Source of the DNA: Pedosphaera parvula Ellin514
Lineage (GTDB): Bacteria; Verrucomicrobiota; Verrucomicrobiia; Limisphaerales; Pedosphaeraceae
Reading direction: 5' to 3'
NCBI RefSeq assembly: GCF_000172555.1
Contig: NZ_ABOX02000030.1
Span: 1-64,000, forward strand
Length of the DNA stretch: 64,000 nucleotides
The translations under genes and the position numbers were made by a program. The stretch's first letter is position 1. Each line of letters opens with the position of its first letter. Below are positions 44,930 to 53,420 of the stretch, one piece after another. The notes under the pieces were generated by a model, which searched no databases, was not told the DNA's origin, and worked only from the letters and a program-made list of their open reading frames with translations.

Positions 44930-45745
44930 ATGAACATCAAAGGCAAAGTTGCGGTAATTACAGGGGCCGCAGGGGGCATTGGTCGCGCTGTGGCGAATGA
45001 AATGGCAAACCGCCAGGTCGGGTCTCTGGCTTTGGTTGACAAAACCGAAGCCGTGCATGAGCTGGCGAAGGAAATCAACCAACTCGCAGGTCGAACGGTG
45101 GCCACCGGATATCCCGGCGACGTCACGGAAGACTCCTTCCGCAGTTTCGTCTATCGGGATGTGCATGAGAAGCATGGGGTTGTAAACATCTGCGTGCCTG
45201 CCGCGGGCATCACCCGGGACAGTTTATCGGTTAAAGTCGACAAGCAGACCGACTCGGTGGTGATCTATCCCGGCAAGACCTTCCGGTTGGTGACGGAAGT
45301 CAATCTAATCGCTCCAATTTATTGGGCCTTGGAGTTGGTGGCTGGCATTGCGGACGATCGCCGCAAGAATGGACTCAAGCGCTGGCATCACACTGAGGGC
45401 GTGCAAGGCACAATTATTTTCATCGGCTCGGTTTCTTCCCAGGGTAACAAGGGGCAACTGAGTTATTCGGCCACCAAGGCGGGGTTGGAGGGGGCCGCGT
45501 CAACCATGAACGCAGAAGCCATTTTCCATGGTGTCCGCTGCGGTATCATCCATCCCGGTTTCACGGATACCCCGATGGTTCGGGCGCTGGGGGAAGAATA
45601 TATCGAGCAGAATATCATTCCTCAGACTCAACTGCGCCGATTGATCAAGCCGGAGGAAATCGCTGATGCCATCTGTTTCATGATCTCGAATCCTGCCGTT
45701 AGCGGCTCAATTTGGGCGGATGCGGGTTGGCGTCCAGCGGCGTAA
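44930..45745 (+). CDS. SDR-family NAD(P)-dependent oxidoreductase in the PHA locus
   Basis: 271 residues from the ATG at 44930; the open frame continues upstream through the promoter region but without family sequence. The cofactor motif is 'VAVITGAAGGIGRAVANEMA', the Ser of the active site is in 'IIFIGSVSSQGNKGQLSYSA', and Tyr/Lys are Y-x3-K in 'SYSATKAGLEG'. 'KPEEIADAICFMISNPAVSG' is the FabG-like end. A 3-oxoacyl reductase role in making 3-hydroxyacyl-CoA is likely from context. It is divergent from phaR with a putative operator in front. Confidence 0.82.
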   Translation: MNIKGKVAVITGAAGGIGRAVANEMANRQVGSLALVDKTEAVHELAKEINQLAGRTVATGYPGDVTEDSFRSFVYRDVHEKHGVVNICVPAAGITRDSLSVKVDKQTDSVVIYPGKTFRLVTEVNLIAPIYWALELVAGIADDRRKNGLKRWHHTEGVQGTIIFIGSVSSQGNKGQLSYSATKAGLEGAASTMNAEAIFHGVRCGIIHPGFTDTPMVRALGEEYIEQNIIPQTQLRRLIKPEEIADAICFMISNPAVSGSIWADAGWRPAA

Positions 45746-45769
45746 AAACGCACTTTTTGATTGCTTTTT

Positions 45770-45800
45770 CCTCGTAACTTTGGTATTCAAAGTTACGAGG
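45770..45800. repeat. Perfect 13-base inverted repeat between two SDR genes
   Basis: CCTCGTAACTTTG (45770-45782) and CAAAGTTACGAGG (45788-45800) with a five-base loop. A T-run stands before, not after, the hairpin on the plus strand. It may attenuate the first SDR transcript or mark a processing site. Confidence 0.75.
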
Positions 45801-45894
45801 AACCTGATGCTCACTCACCTTTCGGCAAGCCATCGAACGTGCAGATAGGGCTTAACGCCAGCTTTGCACTTTTACCACGAAAGAGAGCAATCAA

Positions 45895-46641
45895 ATGAAA
45901 CAGTTACAAGGGAAGGTTTGTCTGGTTACTGGGGGAACACGAGGCATTGGCCGCGCCATCGCTTTAAGCATGGCTGAAGCCGGTGCCGATATTGCGTTTA
46001 ATTATGAGCGTTCCAGCGAAAAGGCGGAGGAAATTTGTCACGAGGTCACTGCCCTGGGAGTTCGCTGCCGTGCCTTTGCGGTGAATGTGACTTCGGTCGA
46101 GGAAGTGAACCGGATGGTTCAGGAGGTCAATGACTCGCTGGGACCGATCAGTATCGTAATCAACAACGCAGGCATTACGCGTGACCGTACTTTTTTGAAG
46201 ATGACCAAGGAACAATGGGATGAAGTGATGCACGTCAATTTAGATGGGGTGTTTAACGTCACGCACGCGGCTCTTCCCTTCATGATCAACCTCGGCTGGG
46301 GACGAATCATCAACATCTCCTCTTTCGTCGGTCTTACCGGCAACTTTGGCCAGACCAATTACGCCGTGACGAAGGGTGGCATCAATTCTTTCACCATGGC
46401 TCTGGCCCGCGAAACCGCGCGCAAAGGTATTACGGTCAATTCGGTCGCCCCTGGCTTCATTGCCACCGACATGACAAAAGAGGTTCCTCCTTCCGTGCTG
46501 GACCAAGTCAGAGCCATGACTCCTGTGGGTCGCCTTGGCAACCCGGAGGAAGTTGCGGATGCGGTGGCCTTCCTCGCCAGTCCGCGCGCGGGCTATATCA
46601 CCGGCCAGGTTCTCTCAGTGAACGGTGGCATCTATATGTAA
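45895..46641 (+). CDS. phaB: Acetoacetyl-CoA / 3-oxoacyl reductase (PhaB/FabG type)
   Basis: 248 residues. It reduces 3-oxoacyl groups to the (R)-3-hydroxy form with NADPH. Cofactor motif 'VCLVTGGTRGIGRAIALSMA', structural 'VINNAGITRDRTFLKM', Ser in 'IINISSFVGLTGNFGQ', Tyr-x3-Lys in 'NYAVTKGGINSFTMA', and the end 'YITGQVLSVNGGIYM', close to PhaB proteins. Beside phaA and phaC the natural substrate is acetoacetyl-CoA, though FabG proteins look the same. GAGAG lies about nine bases before the ATG. Confidence 0.85.
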   Translation: MKQLQGKVCLVTGGTRGIGRAIALSMAEAGADIAFNYERSSEKAEEICHEVTALGVRCRAFAVNVTSVEEVNRMVQEVNDSLGPISIVINNAGITRDRTFLKMTKEQWDEVMHVNLDGVFNVTHAALPFMINLGWGRIINISSFVGLTGNFGQTNYAVTKGGINSFTMALARETARKGITVNSVAPGFIATDMTKEVPPSVLDQVRAMTPVGRLGNPEEVADAVAFLASPRAGYITGQVLSVNGGIYM

Positions 46642-46669
46642 CGTCCGCTCACGCCTGGACACCGGAATC

Positions 46670-46707
46670 ATGCCATGGCGGCAGCTTAAGACCTGCAGCC
46701 ATGGCAT
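46670..46707. terminator. Bidirectional terminator between phaB and patatin gene
   Basis: ATGCCATGGCGGCAG (46670-46684) pairs with CTGCAGCCATGGCAT (46693-46707) with one mismatch and an eight-base loop. It lies between converging genes, and a T-rich stretch follows on the plus strand. Confidence 0.8.
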
Positions 46708-46728
46708 TTCTAATTCAGCGCCTCCAAG

Positions 46729-48045
46729 CTATCTTCTTGAGCGCGAACGCTCAGTACGTGAATGGCGCGTTTTAGTCCTGTGACGCGAATGGCGTGCTGC
46801 GGAAACGCTGTGCGAACGATGTGCTGAAGTTCCATTACCCAAATGGCGCTGTGACTCGCCGTTGTGCGAACGGCGCGCTGGCGGCTCGACTCCTTTCTCC
46901 AGTTCCGGCTCTTCATGCGATTTCGGTTTTGAGCTCGAAGGTTCAGGCGGCAGATCATAAATGGTGGCTACCGAACCGTAGGTAGTCGGCTTCATCGTTG
47001 AAATGCTTCGTATCGAATGCCGGACATCTTCGAGTCCGGTTGCCCACAACTCCTCCACTGTGGCGCGCGAGAACTCATAATCCTTCGAATAGCCGGCATG
47101 TGACAGACCACGATTGGTCAGGCGCGCGATCGTCATCTCCCCGATATCGCGTACTGGCAGAAGAGCTTTTACGTCCGGATCATTCTTGAGCGAAGCTGGC
47201 AGCTTGCCCAGCAACCGTTTCAGTGCCAGGTGCATTTCAGCCAGTTTCCTGATCCGATCGCTACTGAAGGGTACCCGGCTCGCATAACGAATGTCCAAGT
47301 CCCGCCTCAGCACCTCATCAATATCCTTCGGCAGGTCTCCGTCCGCTTTGAAGATGTCGACTTGCAGCACCAACGCCTTCTCCCGCGGCAAGTGCTCCAA
47401 TACATACCAGAGCGGCGAATTGGACACGACACCACCATCCCAATAGTACTCCCCGTCAATCCCCACCGGAGGAAGCCCTGGCGGCAATGCACCGCTCGCC
47501 CGCACGTGGTCCGGAGTTATCTGTGTCTCGTGATTGTCAAAATAGACGGATTTGCCAGTGCTTACGTTGACCGTGCCGAGCGAAAGGCGCACCTTATGGC
47601 GGTTGATCAGGTCGAAGTCGGCCAGTTCTTCGAGCGTAGCTGTGAGCATTTCCGTGTCATAGTAGCTCAGGCGTTCCGGCACTTCGTCCGGAATGGAAAA
47701 GGAAGGCGGCGGCACGCGCGGAATGAAAAAACCCGGCACCCCGTTTATGATGGAGGCGGAAGCGCTCAGTTGGTTTAGCGCGGGACGTATCGGGTCAAGC
47801 CATGGTGGCGGAATCAGCGGAACATGCGCCGAAACTCGCTCCCAGAATGCTCGCAATCGTTCCACCCTTCGCCCGGGCGGATTGCCGGCGATCAAAGCTG
47901 CATTCATCCCGCCAATTGATATGCCCACCACCCAGTCCGGCACGATGCCCGCTTCCACCAAGCCCTCGTACGCGCCAGCCTGATACGCCCCCAGCGCTCC
48001 GCCACCCTGCAACAGGAGGATAGTGTGATCAAATTTTCCATTCAT
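46729..48045 (-). CDS. Patatin-like phospholipase with basic C-terminal tail
   Basis: About 438 residues from the ATG at 48045, which has GAGAAGG upstream; a longer frame to 48285 has no family sequence. The oxyanion loop is G-G-G in 'LLLQGGGALGAYQAGAYEGL', the nucleophile Ser is in G-I-S-I-G ('VVGISIGGMNAALIAG'), and the catalytic Asp in D-G-G ('YYWDGGVVSNSPLW'). The C-terminal 45 residues are Arg/His/Ser-rich ('ARHSRHRTKTRHSRTERSRS'), a possible nucleic-acid or granule-binding tail. Patatin-fold proteins next to PHA genes may act on granule lipids or polymer; this is inference. Confidence 0.85.
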   Translation of the reverse strand: MNGKFDHTILLLQGGGALGAYQAGAYEGLVEAGIVPDWVVGISIGGMNAALIAGNPPGRRVERLRAFWERVSAHVPLIPPPWLDPIRPALNQLSASASIINGVPGFFIPRVPPPSFSIPDEVPERLSYYDTEMLTATLEELADFDLINRHKVRLSLGTVNVSTGKSVYFDNHETQITPDHVRASGALPPGLPPVGIDGEYYWDGGVVSNSPLWYVLEHLPREKALVLQVDIFKADGDLPKDIDEVLRRDLDIRYASRVPFSSDRIRKLAEMHLALKRLLGKLPASLKNDPDVKALLPVRDIGEMTIARLTNRGLSHAGYSKDYEFSRATVEELWATGLEDVRHSIRSISTMKPTTYGSVATIYDLPPEPSSSKPKSHEEPELEKGVEPPARRSHNGESQRHLGNGTSAHRSHSVSAARHSRHRTKTRHSRTERSRSRR

Positions 48046-48362
48046 ACTCTTAGCCTTCTCAGTGATTGAATTTAATTGTGCTTTAACCGTCGCCCGGGCG
48101 TTGTCTCCATGCTGCGACCGCTCCTTATAAACAAAAGAGCCTAAGCCTGAGGTCAGACCACGACCACGTAGGTGAAACCCTACAACCCGGAAACCCGCGG
48201 CGAGGCACGTGAAAGCGGCATAAGCCCTCACGACGTTGTCATTCTGGCCGGTAACCGAACCATTATTTGGCATCTCTCCCTTCAAATACAGCGGCCGGGT
48301 TCAGTTCTGATTAGAAGGAGACATGCTTACTTCTTCATGATGTCAGGTGCAAATTCAAAGCC
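48046..48362. other. Gene-free divergent gap
   Basis: 317 bases between the patatin gene and the HEAT pseudogene. The last 45 bases match the conserved flank found before the HEAT genes at 37786 and 38813. Nothing else is recognised. Confidence 0.5.
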
Positions 48363-48691
48363 ATGAGGCGCCGGACCGTAGCCATTGCATTGTTAACCAT
48401 CTTTGGGATGGTGACCGCCAAGGTGCGATACTTCGCCGCTCGCTCTCTCGCTGAGCCTAATGGAAATTCCCAACCCGCCATTCCCGCCCTCATCCAATCT
48501 CTTCAGGACAAAAATGAATTTGTCCGCATGGCTGCTGCCTTTGCCTTGGGCAAATTCGGCAGAGGCGCAGCAAGCACCAGATCTGCCCTCTTGCCGCTGT
48601 TAAAAGACCCTAACACTGACGTCCGCGCCTGTGCAAACTCGCCCTCCAACAAATCGACGCAGACGAAATTGTCATACAGGCGAAAAAATGA
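48363..48691 (+). pseudogene. HEAT-repeat gene, third copy, deleted and frameshifted
   Basis: Starts like the intact copies ('MRRRTVAIALLTIFGM') but jumps after about 20 residues to the C-terminal HEAT part ('KVRYFAARSLAEPNGNSQPA', 'AAAFALGKFGRGAAS'), so roughly 170 codons of the middle are gone. Near 48635 one A is missing from the run GCAAAACTCGC of the intact copies (GCAAACTCGC here), which shifts the frame; the ancestral stop is at 48689. The reading frame runs on to 48809 as nonsense. Confidence 0.85.
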
Positions 48692-48731
48692 CGGCTGGCT
48701 CTGGAAACCACTGGCCTTTGCCAATTCTTTA

Positions 48732-49079
48732 CTAAAACTTAATCCCCAAAGTGGAATGAATCTGCAATTCATTCGGTGTTACCCCCGCCGCTGGCCGGGT
48801 GTCATATAAATCAATCAGGCTTAGATTCAGCGAAAGGTTTTTATCAAGGCCTCTGAGAAGGTGGATTCAAAACGGATGCGATAATGGTCGATGTTGTTTA
48901 CCTGATGAAAATTCGAACTTTTCCACCAGGCTCATTCGTTGATTGATTTTCCAATTAACATTTTCGGCCAGGCGCGCGCGTAAAAATTCAGGCTCCTGGT
49001 GTTGTCCACTCAAGCGTTGGCTGCACCGGCCAGATGGGGCGTTCACCCCCATGTCACGGTTTTGGTTGTAGGATAGCAT
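48732..49079 (-). pseudogene. DUF481-like outer-membrane protein relic, copy 3 (longest)
   Basis: On the minus strand the relic reads 'EPEFLRARLAENVNWKINQR', 'MSLVEKFEF', then after a frameshift 'HYRIRFESTFSEAL', and after a second one (an A lost from a run) 'DLYDTRPAAGVTPNELQIHS', 'TLGIKF', stop. This matches the C-terminal barrel strands of DUF481 proteins. The N-terminal part is absent. It explains the shorter copies at 38663 and 39710. Confidence 0.8.
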
Positions 49080-49156
49080 GAAGGCGGGCGAGTTCCGTGA
49101 GGTCAGGATGCGCCATCAAACATCAGGCCCGAGCCCGCCATTTGACAGGGATTAAT

Positions 49157-51622
49157 ATGGCCGACAATACTACCGATGTGTTCCAGGAAAACCGGGTTGA
49201 TGCCCAGCACTGGCCCAAGGAAAATCAATGGCAACAAACCGAAGCTGACAGGCAGGAGATGTTAAAGACCTGCAAGGAGAACGCCGCGGGTGATCCTGAG
49301 TTACGGCGGGCGCAATCCCCTGAAGAAAGAACAAAAGCCAGAATCGGTCACCACTCTGAAGCTGCCGCCGGAATTCCCGCAATTCTCAAGACTATGCAGT
49401 ACGGCGTTGACGAAATGGGCGTGGATCACACTGTCAAAACGCTCCTTAAAATAAATCAAAAGGATGGCTTTGACTGTCAAAGCTGTGCGTGGCCAAGCCC
49501 GGATGGGAAGCGTCACATGGCTGAATTCTGCGAGAATGGGGCCAAGGCAGTCGCATCAGAGGCAACGACACGCCGGGTCACGCCGGAGTTCTTTCAAAAA
49601 TGGTCGCTGGATCAACTGGCCGGGCAATCCGATCACTGGCTTAACGAGCAGGGGCGCATCACACATCCAATGATTCTGCGGGCAGGCCGGCGTTACTATG
49701 AACCGATCGAGTGGACCGATGCCTTTGCGCTCATTGGGGAGGAATTAAACCGGTTGGCTTCACCGGATGAGGCCGCCTTCTACACTTCGGGGCGCACGAG
49801 CAACGAAGCCGCTTTTCTCTACCAGCTCTTTGCCCGCCAGTTTGGCACGAACAATCTGCCGGACTGTTCCAACATGTGCCATGAGTCCTCCGGGACTGCC
49901 CTGGTTGAGAGCATCGGCGTGGGGAAGTCCACGGTGACGTTCAGCGATTTCGACAAAACGGACCTGATCTTCATCATCGGCCAAAACCCGGGCACCAACC
50001 ATCCACGCATGTTGACCACGCTTGAACACGCGAAGCGGAACGGTGCAAAAATCATTGCGATCAATCCATTGCCGGAAGTCGGGTTGATGCGTGTCAAGAA
50101 CCCCAACCCCCAGGAATATCCCAATCCGCTGACCTATCCCGTGGACCTCGTAGTGGGAAAAGGCTTCAAGCTTGCCGACCTTTTCCTGCAAGTGCGCGTC
50201 AATGGCGACGTCGCAGTGCTTAAGGGCATCATGAAAGGGATATTGGAAGAGGAGGATCGGCGTCCGGGACAGGTTCTCGCTCATGAGTTCATCAAGCAAT
50301 ATACGGCTGGGTTCGACGACTTTGCCGCCGATCTAAGGCGCACGAACTGGGAGGAGATTGTGGAGCAAGGCGGAGTTCCAAAAGATAGGATTGTTGAGGC
50401 GGCTCAAATGATGGCAGCTGCAAAACGCATGATTGGCTGCTGGGCCATGGGGTTGACCCAGCACAAGAACGGTGTCGACAACGTGCAGGCAGCCATCAAC
50501 CTGCTGCTGCTGGGCGGCCATATGGGAAGGCCGGGTGCTGGTGCTTGTTGCATACGCGGACATTCCAATGTGCAGGGCGACCGGACCATGGGCGTCTGGG
50601 AGCGGATGCCCAAGGGATTTCTTGATGTTCTGGGACGGGAGTTCAACTTCACACCGCCATCAAAGCATGGATGCGACACGGTGGATACGATCAAGGCGAT
50701 GCACCACCGCGCGGTCAAGGTATTCTTTGCCATGGGTGGAAACTTTCTCTCCGCCACACCGGACACCTGTTACACCGCCGAGGCGTTGCGCCGCTGCCGC
50801 CTCACGGCCCATGTTTCGATAAAACTGAACCGTGCGCACCTGGTTACCGGAGAACAGGCGCTGATCCTGCCATGCCTTGGCCGGTCGGAGAAGGATCGCC
50901 AGGCTGCGGGCGAACAGTTCGTGACGGTCGAGGACGCGTTGAACGTCATCAGTTCATCCCGCGGGGTGATCGAGCCCGCCTCACCCCATCTGCTGAGTGA
51001 ACCAGCCATCGTGGCCGGATTGGCGAAAGCCACGCTGGGCAAGCGGAGCACCGTGGACTGGGATGCCCTGGTGGCGAATTATGACCGCATCCGTGACCAT
51101 ATCTCGCATGTGATTCCCGGCTTCGAGAATTTCAACCAGCGAATTCACGCTGATATTTTTTACCTGCCCAACGCGGCACGCAATCGCGTGTTCAAAACCA
51201 AAACCGGAAAGGCAAATTTTGTCGTGCACCAGATTCCGCACCACAATCTCAAACCGGGTGAGTTCCTGATGACCACAATTCGAAGCCATGACCAATTTAA
51301 CACCACCATTTACGGGCTCAACGACCGGTACCGTGGAGTCTATGGCGGACGGCGCGTGGTCTTTCTAAATGCGGAGGATCTCAAGGAGGCCGGTCTGAGC
51401 TCGGGACAATTGGTCGATATCATCAGCCGCTTCAACGACGAGCAACGAATTGCCTGCCATTTTCAAGTGGTGCCCTACGAAATCCCCAGGCGATGCGCGG
51501 CGACCTACTACCCGGAAACGAATGTTCTGGTGCCGGTCAGCAGTGTTGCCGACAAGAGCAACACGCCCGTCTATAAATCAATCCGTGTTGTTTTAAGATC
51601 CTCGCAACAACAATCTGCTTGA
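49157..51622 (+). CDS. YdeP/FdhF-family molybdopterin oxidoreductase
   Basis: About 821 residues from the ATG at 49157 with AGGG upstream. A possible iron-sulphur motif is C-x2-C in 'GFDCQSCAWPSPDGKRHMAE' followed by 'FCENGAK', as in YdeP proteins rather than the CxxC-x3-C of classical formate dehydrogenase. 'YTSGRTSNEAAFLYQLFARQ', 'NMCHESSGTALVESIGVGKS' and 'IIGQNPGTNHPRML' are molybdopterin-binding blocks, and the C-terminal dinucleotide domain has 'YYPETNVLVPVSSVADKSNT'. Substrate unknown; YdeP is linked to acid resistance in E. coli. No fdhD or cofactor genes are nearby, and the DNA just upstream is full of broken genes. Confidence 0.88.
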   Translation: MADNTTDVFQENRVDAQHWPKENQWQQTEADRQEMLKTCKENAAGDPELRRAQSPEERTKARIGHHSEAAAGIPAILKTMQYGVDEMGVDHTVKTLLKINQKDGFDCQSCAWPSPDGKRHMAEFCENGAKAVASEATTRRVTPEFFQKWSLDQLAGQSDHWLNEQGRITHPMILRAGRRYYEPIEWTDAFALIGEELNRLASPDEAAFYTSGRTSNEAAFLYQLFARQFGTNNLPDCSNMCHESSGTALVESIGVGKSTVTFSDFDKTDLIFIIGQNPGTNHPRMLTTLEHAKRNGAKIIAINPLPEVGLMRVKNPNPQEYPNPLTYPVDLVVGKGFKLADLFLQVRVNGDVAVLKGIMKGILEEEDRRPGQVLAHEFIKQYTAGFDDFAADLRRTNWEEIVEQGGVPKDRIVEAAQMMAAAKRMIGCWAMGLTQHKNGVDNVQAAINLLLLGGHMGRPGAGACCIRGHSNVQGDRTMGVWERMPKGFLDVLGREFNFTPPSKHGCDTVDTIKAMHHRAVKVFFAMGGNFLSATPDTCYTAEALRRCRLTAHVSIKLNRAHLVTGEQALILPCLGRSEKDRQAAGEQFVTVEDALNVISSSRGVIEPASPHLLSEPAIVAGLAKATLGKRSTVDWDALVANYDRIRDHISHVIPGFENFNQRIHADIFYLPNAARNRVFKTKTGKANFVVHQIPHHNLKPGEFLMTTIRSHDQFNTTIYGLNDRYRGVYGGRRVVFLNAEDLKEAGLSSGQLVDIISRFNDEQRIACHFQVVPYEIPRRCAATYYPETNVLVPVSSVADKSNTPVYKSIRVVLRSSQQQSA

Positions 51623-51894
51623 GATGAACACCTCAGCAGGAAACACGCTGTGGCAACAACGACGATGCATTTCGCATCGTTTCATCACTTCCTCCTCACC
51701 ACATCCTCTGGATTCACCATGAACTCAAACGGCAGCGGCTGGTTGCCGACAATCTAAACCGATAGCGACTTTACCCCTCAGGCACAGTAAGACCAGGTTT
51801 TCCTTTTCGCGTCCTGCTGCTGCTGTCATCATTCAGGAAAGGCAACCTATGACATGAGCAGCTGCTCCGATGTGAGTTGAACCCTCAAAACTGG

Positions 51895-52857
51895 ATGCGA
51901 ATGCAAATTAGTATTGAACTTAAGGAGCAAGTCCGCACTGTCTGGCTGGCCATTCGTTTTCTCATCTTCGGCCTACTCGGATTTTGGTTTGCCACCGCAT
52001 GCAGTTCGGCGTTTCTCAGCACTGTTTATGATTCCCCAGTTTCCGAGTCGGGCGCCTTGATTTTCATGCCGATCTTCATCTGCCTCGGTGCGCTCATGAT
52101 GCTGTTTGGTTTTAATGCCTGGCGACGCTGGGATTGCTTTTGGGTTTTTCTCAGTCTCCACGTTTCTTTTTTATATGCCATATGGGCTTATGAGAGGACG
52201 GAATCTGATAAAGCAAAGATGCTCGGCTCAATGCTCATCGTGGCTGCTGGTGTCCTGCTTGCCTGGATTAAATCTCGAAGCCACCACCAACAACAGGCCA
52301 GTCAGCAGCCACCAGACAAAAACGAAGTTTTGCGGCGACGCATTCGGCTCGGAGTTTCAGTGGCGCTGGCCGGAATTATCTTTTTCCTGGCCCTTCCTCA
52401 TCGACCGGACATTTCCGGCATAAAGGTTGTTGGCTCTCTATCGCCCGCTGCCGTCCGGGAGATCATGGGCAATTATGAAATAAGTCAAAACTTTCAGATG
52501 CGTCGCAAAATATTGGCTGATCTTCATCAGCGGGAGATTAAGAAAGCCTTCTCCGATTGGCGCAAGGTCAGATATACAAGGGTGGACCGGATCATTGACA
52601 ATCCTGACGGCACCGTCACGCTCATGTCTGCCATCTCCATACCCGGTGAACCTCTCGTCTTTCTGCCTCCCACTTTAATGAGCGGATGGACTTGCCCATT
52701 GGTCCAGCACCCGGAAAAATACCAATTCAACAGCCAAATAAAGTTCCTGCGCCCTGAACCGCCTCTCACGTCTGCTCCAGATCAATCCATTTATCCAAAT
52801 CAGGCAGTCTTGCCTCGGTCAATAAATCCAACAACTTCTCCGGATCTTTTTCCGTGA
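51895..52857 (+). CDS. Membrane protein of unknown function
   Basis: About 320 residues. Four or five hydrophobic helices: 'FLIFGLLGFWFATACSSAFL', 'LIFMPIFICLGALMMLFGF', 'CFWVFLSLHVSFLYAIWAY', 'MLGSMLIVAAGVLLAWI', and 'LGVSVALAGIIFFLALP'. A hydrophilic C-terminal domain follows (about 190-320, 'YTRVDRIIDNPDGTVTLMSA'). Starts at 51877 (TTG), 51895 and 51901 are all possible. The 3' end overlaps the converging LOG-type gene by 92 bases, which is unusual; the true end or the LOG end may differ. I do not recognise the family. Confidence 0.6.
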   Translation: MRMQISIELKEQVRTVWLAIRFLIFGLLGFWFATACSSAFLSTVYDSPVSESGALIFMPIFICLGALMMLFGFNAWRRWDCFWVFLSLHVSFLYAIWAYERTESDKAKMLGSMLIVAAGVLLAWIKSRSHHQQQASQQPPDKNEVLRRRIRLGVSVALAGIIFFLALPHRPDISGIKVVGSLSPAAVREIMGNYEISQNFQMRRKILADLHQREIKKAFSDWRKVRYTRVDRIIDNPDGTVTLMSAISIPGEPLVFLPPTLMSGWTCPLVQHPEKYQFNSQIKFLRPEPPLTSAPDQSIYPNQAVLPRSINPTTSPDLFP

Positions 52858-53353
52858 TCACCAGCTCCCGATGCACGGAGCGGATAAACTTCTCCGTCAC
52901 CGCATGATCCAGGAATTTAAGAAAGCCATCATAAAATCCATCCACATTTAATAATCCATGCGGGTTGCGATGCTCTCCAAGTTGCGCCCAGGTCAGCACT
53001 TCGCAAAATTCCTCCAATGTTCCAAACCCTCCCGGCAACGCGATGAAGGCATCGGATAGGTTTACCATCACCGCCTTTCGTTCGTGCATCGATTGCACCA
53101 CGCGCAAGTCCTTTAGCCCAAGGTGCGCCACTTCTTTGGCTACGAGCGCCTCCGGGATGACACCAATAACATTTCCGCCCGCTTCCAAAACCGCATTGGC
53201 AATCGTTCCCATCAGGCCAACCCTTCCGCCGCCGTAAACCAGTTCTATTCCCCGTCCCGCCAGTGCTTTACCCATCGCCTCGGCGGCATGCTCGTAGGAT
53301 TGCCGTGCCCCGCTGCTCGACCCGCAATAGACGCAAACCCGTTTGAAGTCCAT
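52766..53353 (-). CDS. LOG-family (TIGR00730) nucleotide phosphoribohydrolase
   Basis: 195 residues. The Rossmann-like fold opens 'VCVYCGSSSGARQSYEHAAE', with 'LVYGGGRVGLMGTIANAVLE', the catalytic R-x-x-M in 'SMHERKAVMVNLSDAFIALP' and the family signature 'PGGFGTLEEFCEVLTWAQLG'. The enzymes release the base from cytokinin or AMP-type 5'-monophosphates; the bacterial physiological role is usually unclear. It follows the CBM9-like gene on the minus strand. Confidence 0.9.
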   Translation of the reverse strand: MDFKRVCVYCGSSSGARQSYEHAAEAMGKALAGRGIELVYGGGRVGLMGTIANAVLEAGGNVIGVIPEALVAKEVAHLGLKDLRVVQSMHERKAVMVNLSDAFIALPGGFGTLEEFCEVLTWAQLGEHRNPHGLLNVDGFYDGFLKFLDHAVTEKFIRSVHRELVITEKDPEKLLDLLTEARLPDLDKWIDLEQT

Positions 53354-53420
53354 AATGCATCTGTACCACCAAGTGTCGATTCGGGCAAAGAAGAAGCGTT
53401 ACAGAATGGCAACCTTTGAA

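Noticed and set aside
48046-48285. 80-residue N-terminal extension of the patatin-like protein
   Set aside because: It has no similarity to the family, and a good ribosome site precedes the ATG at 48045.
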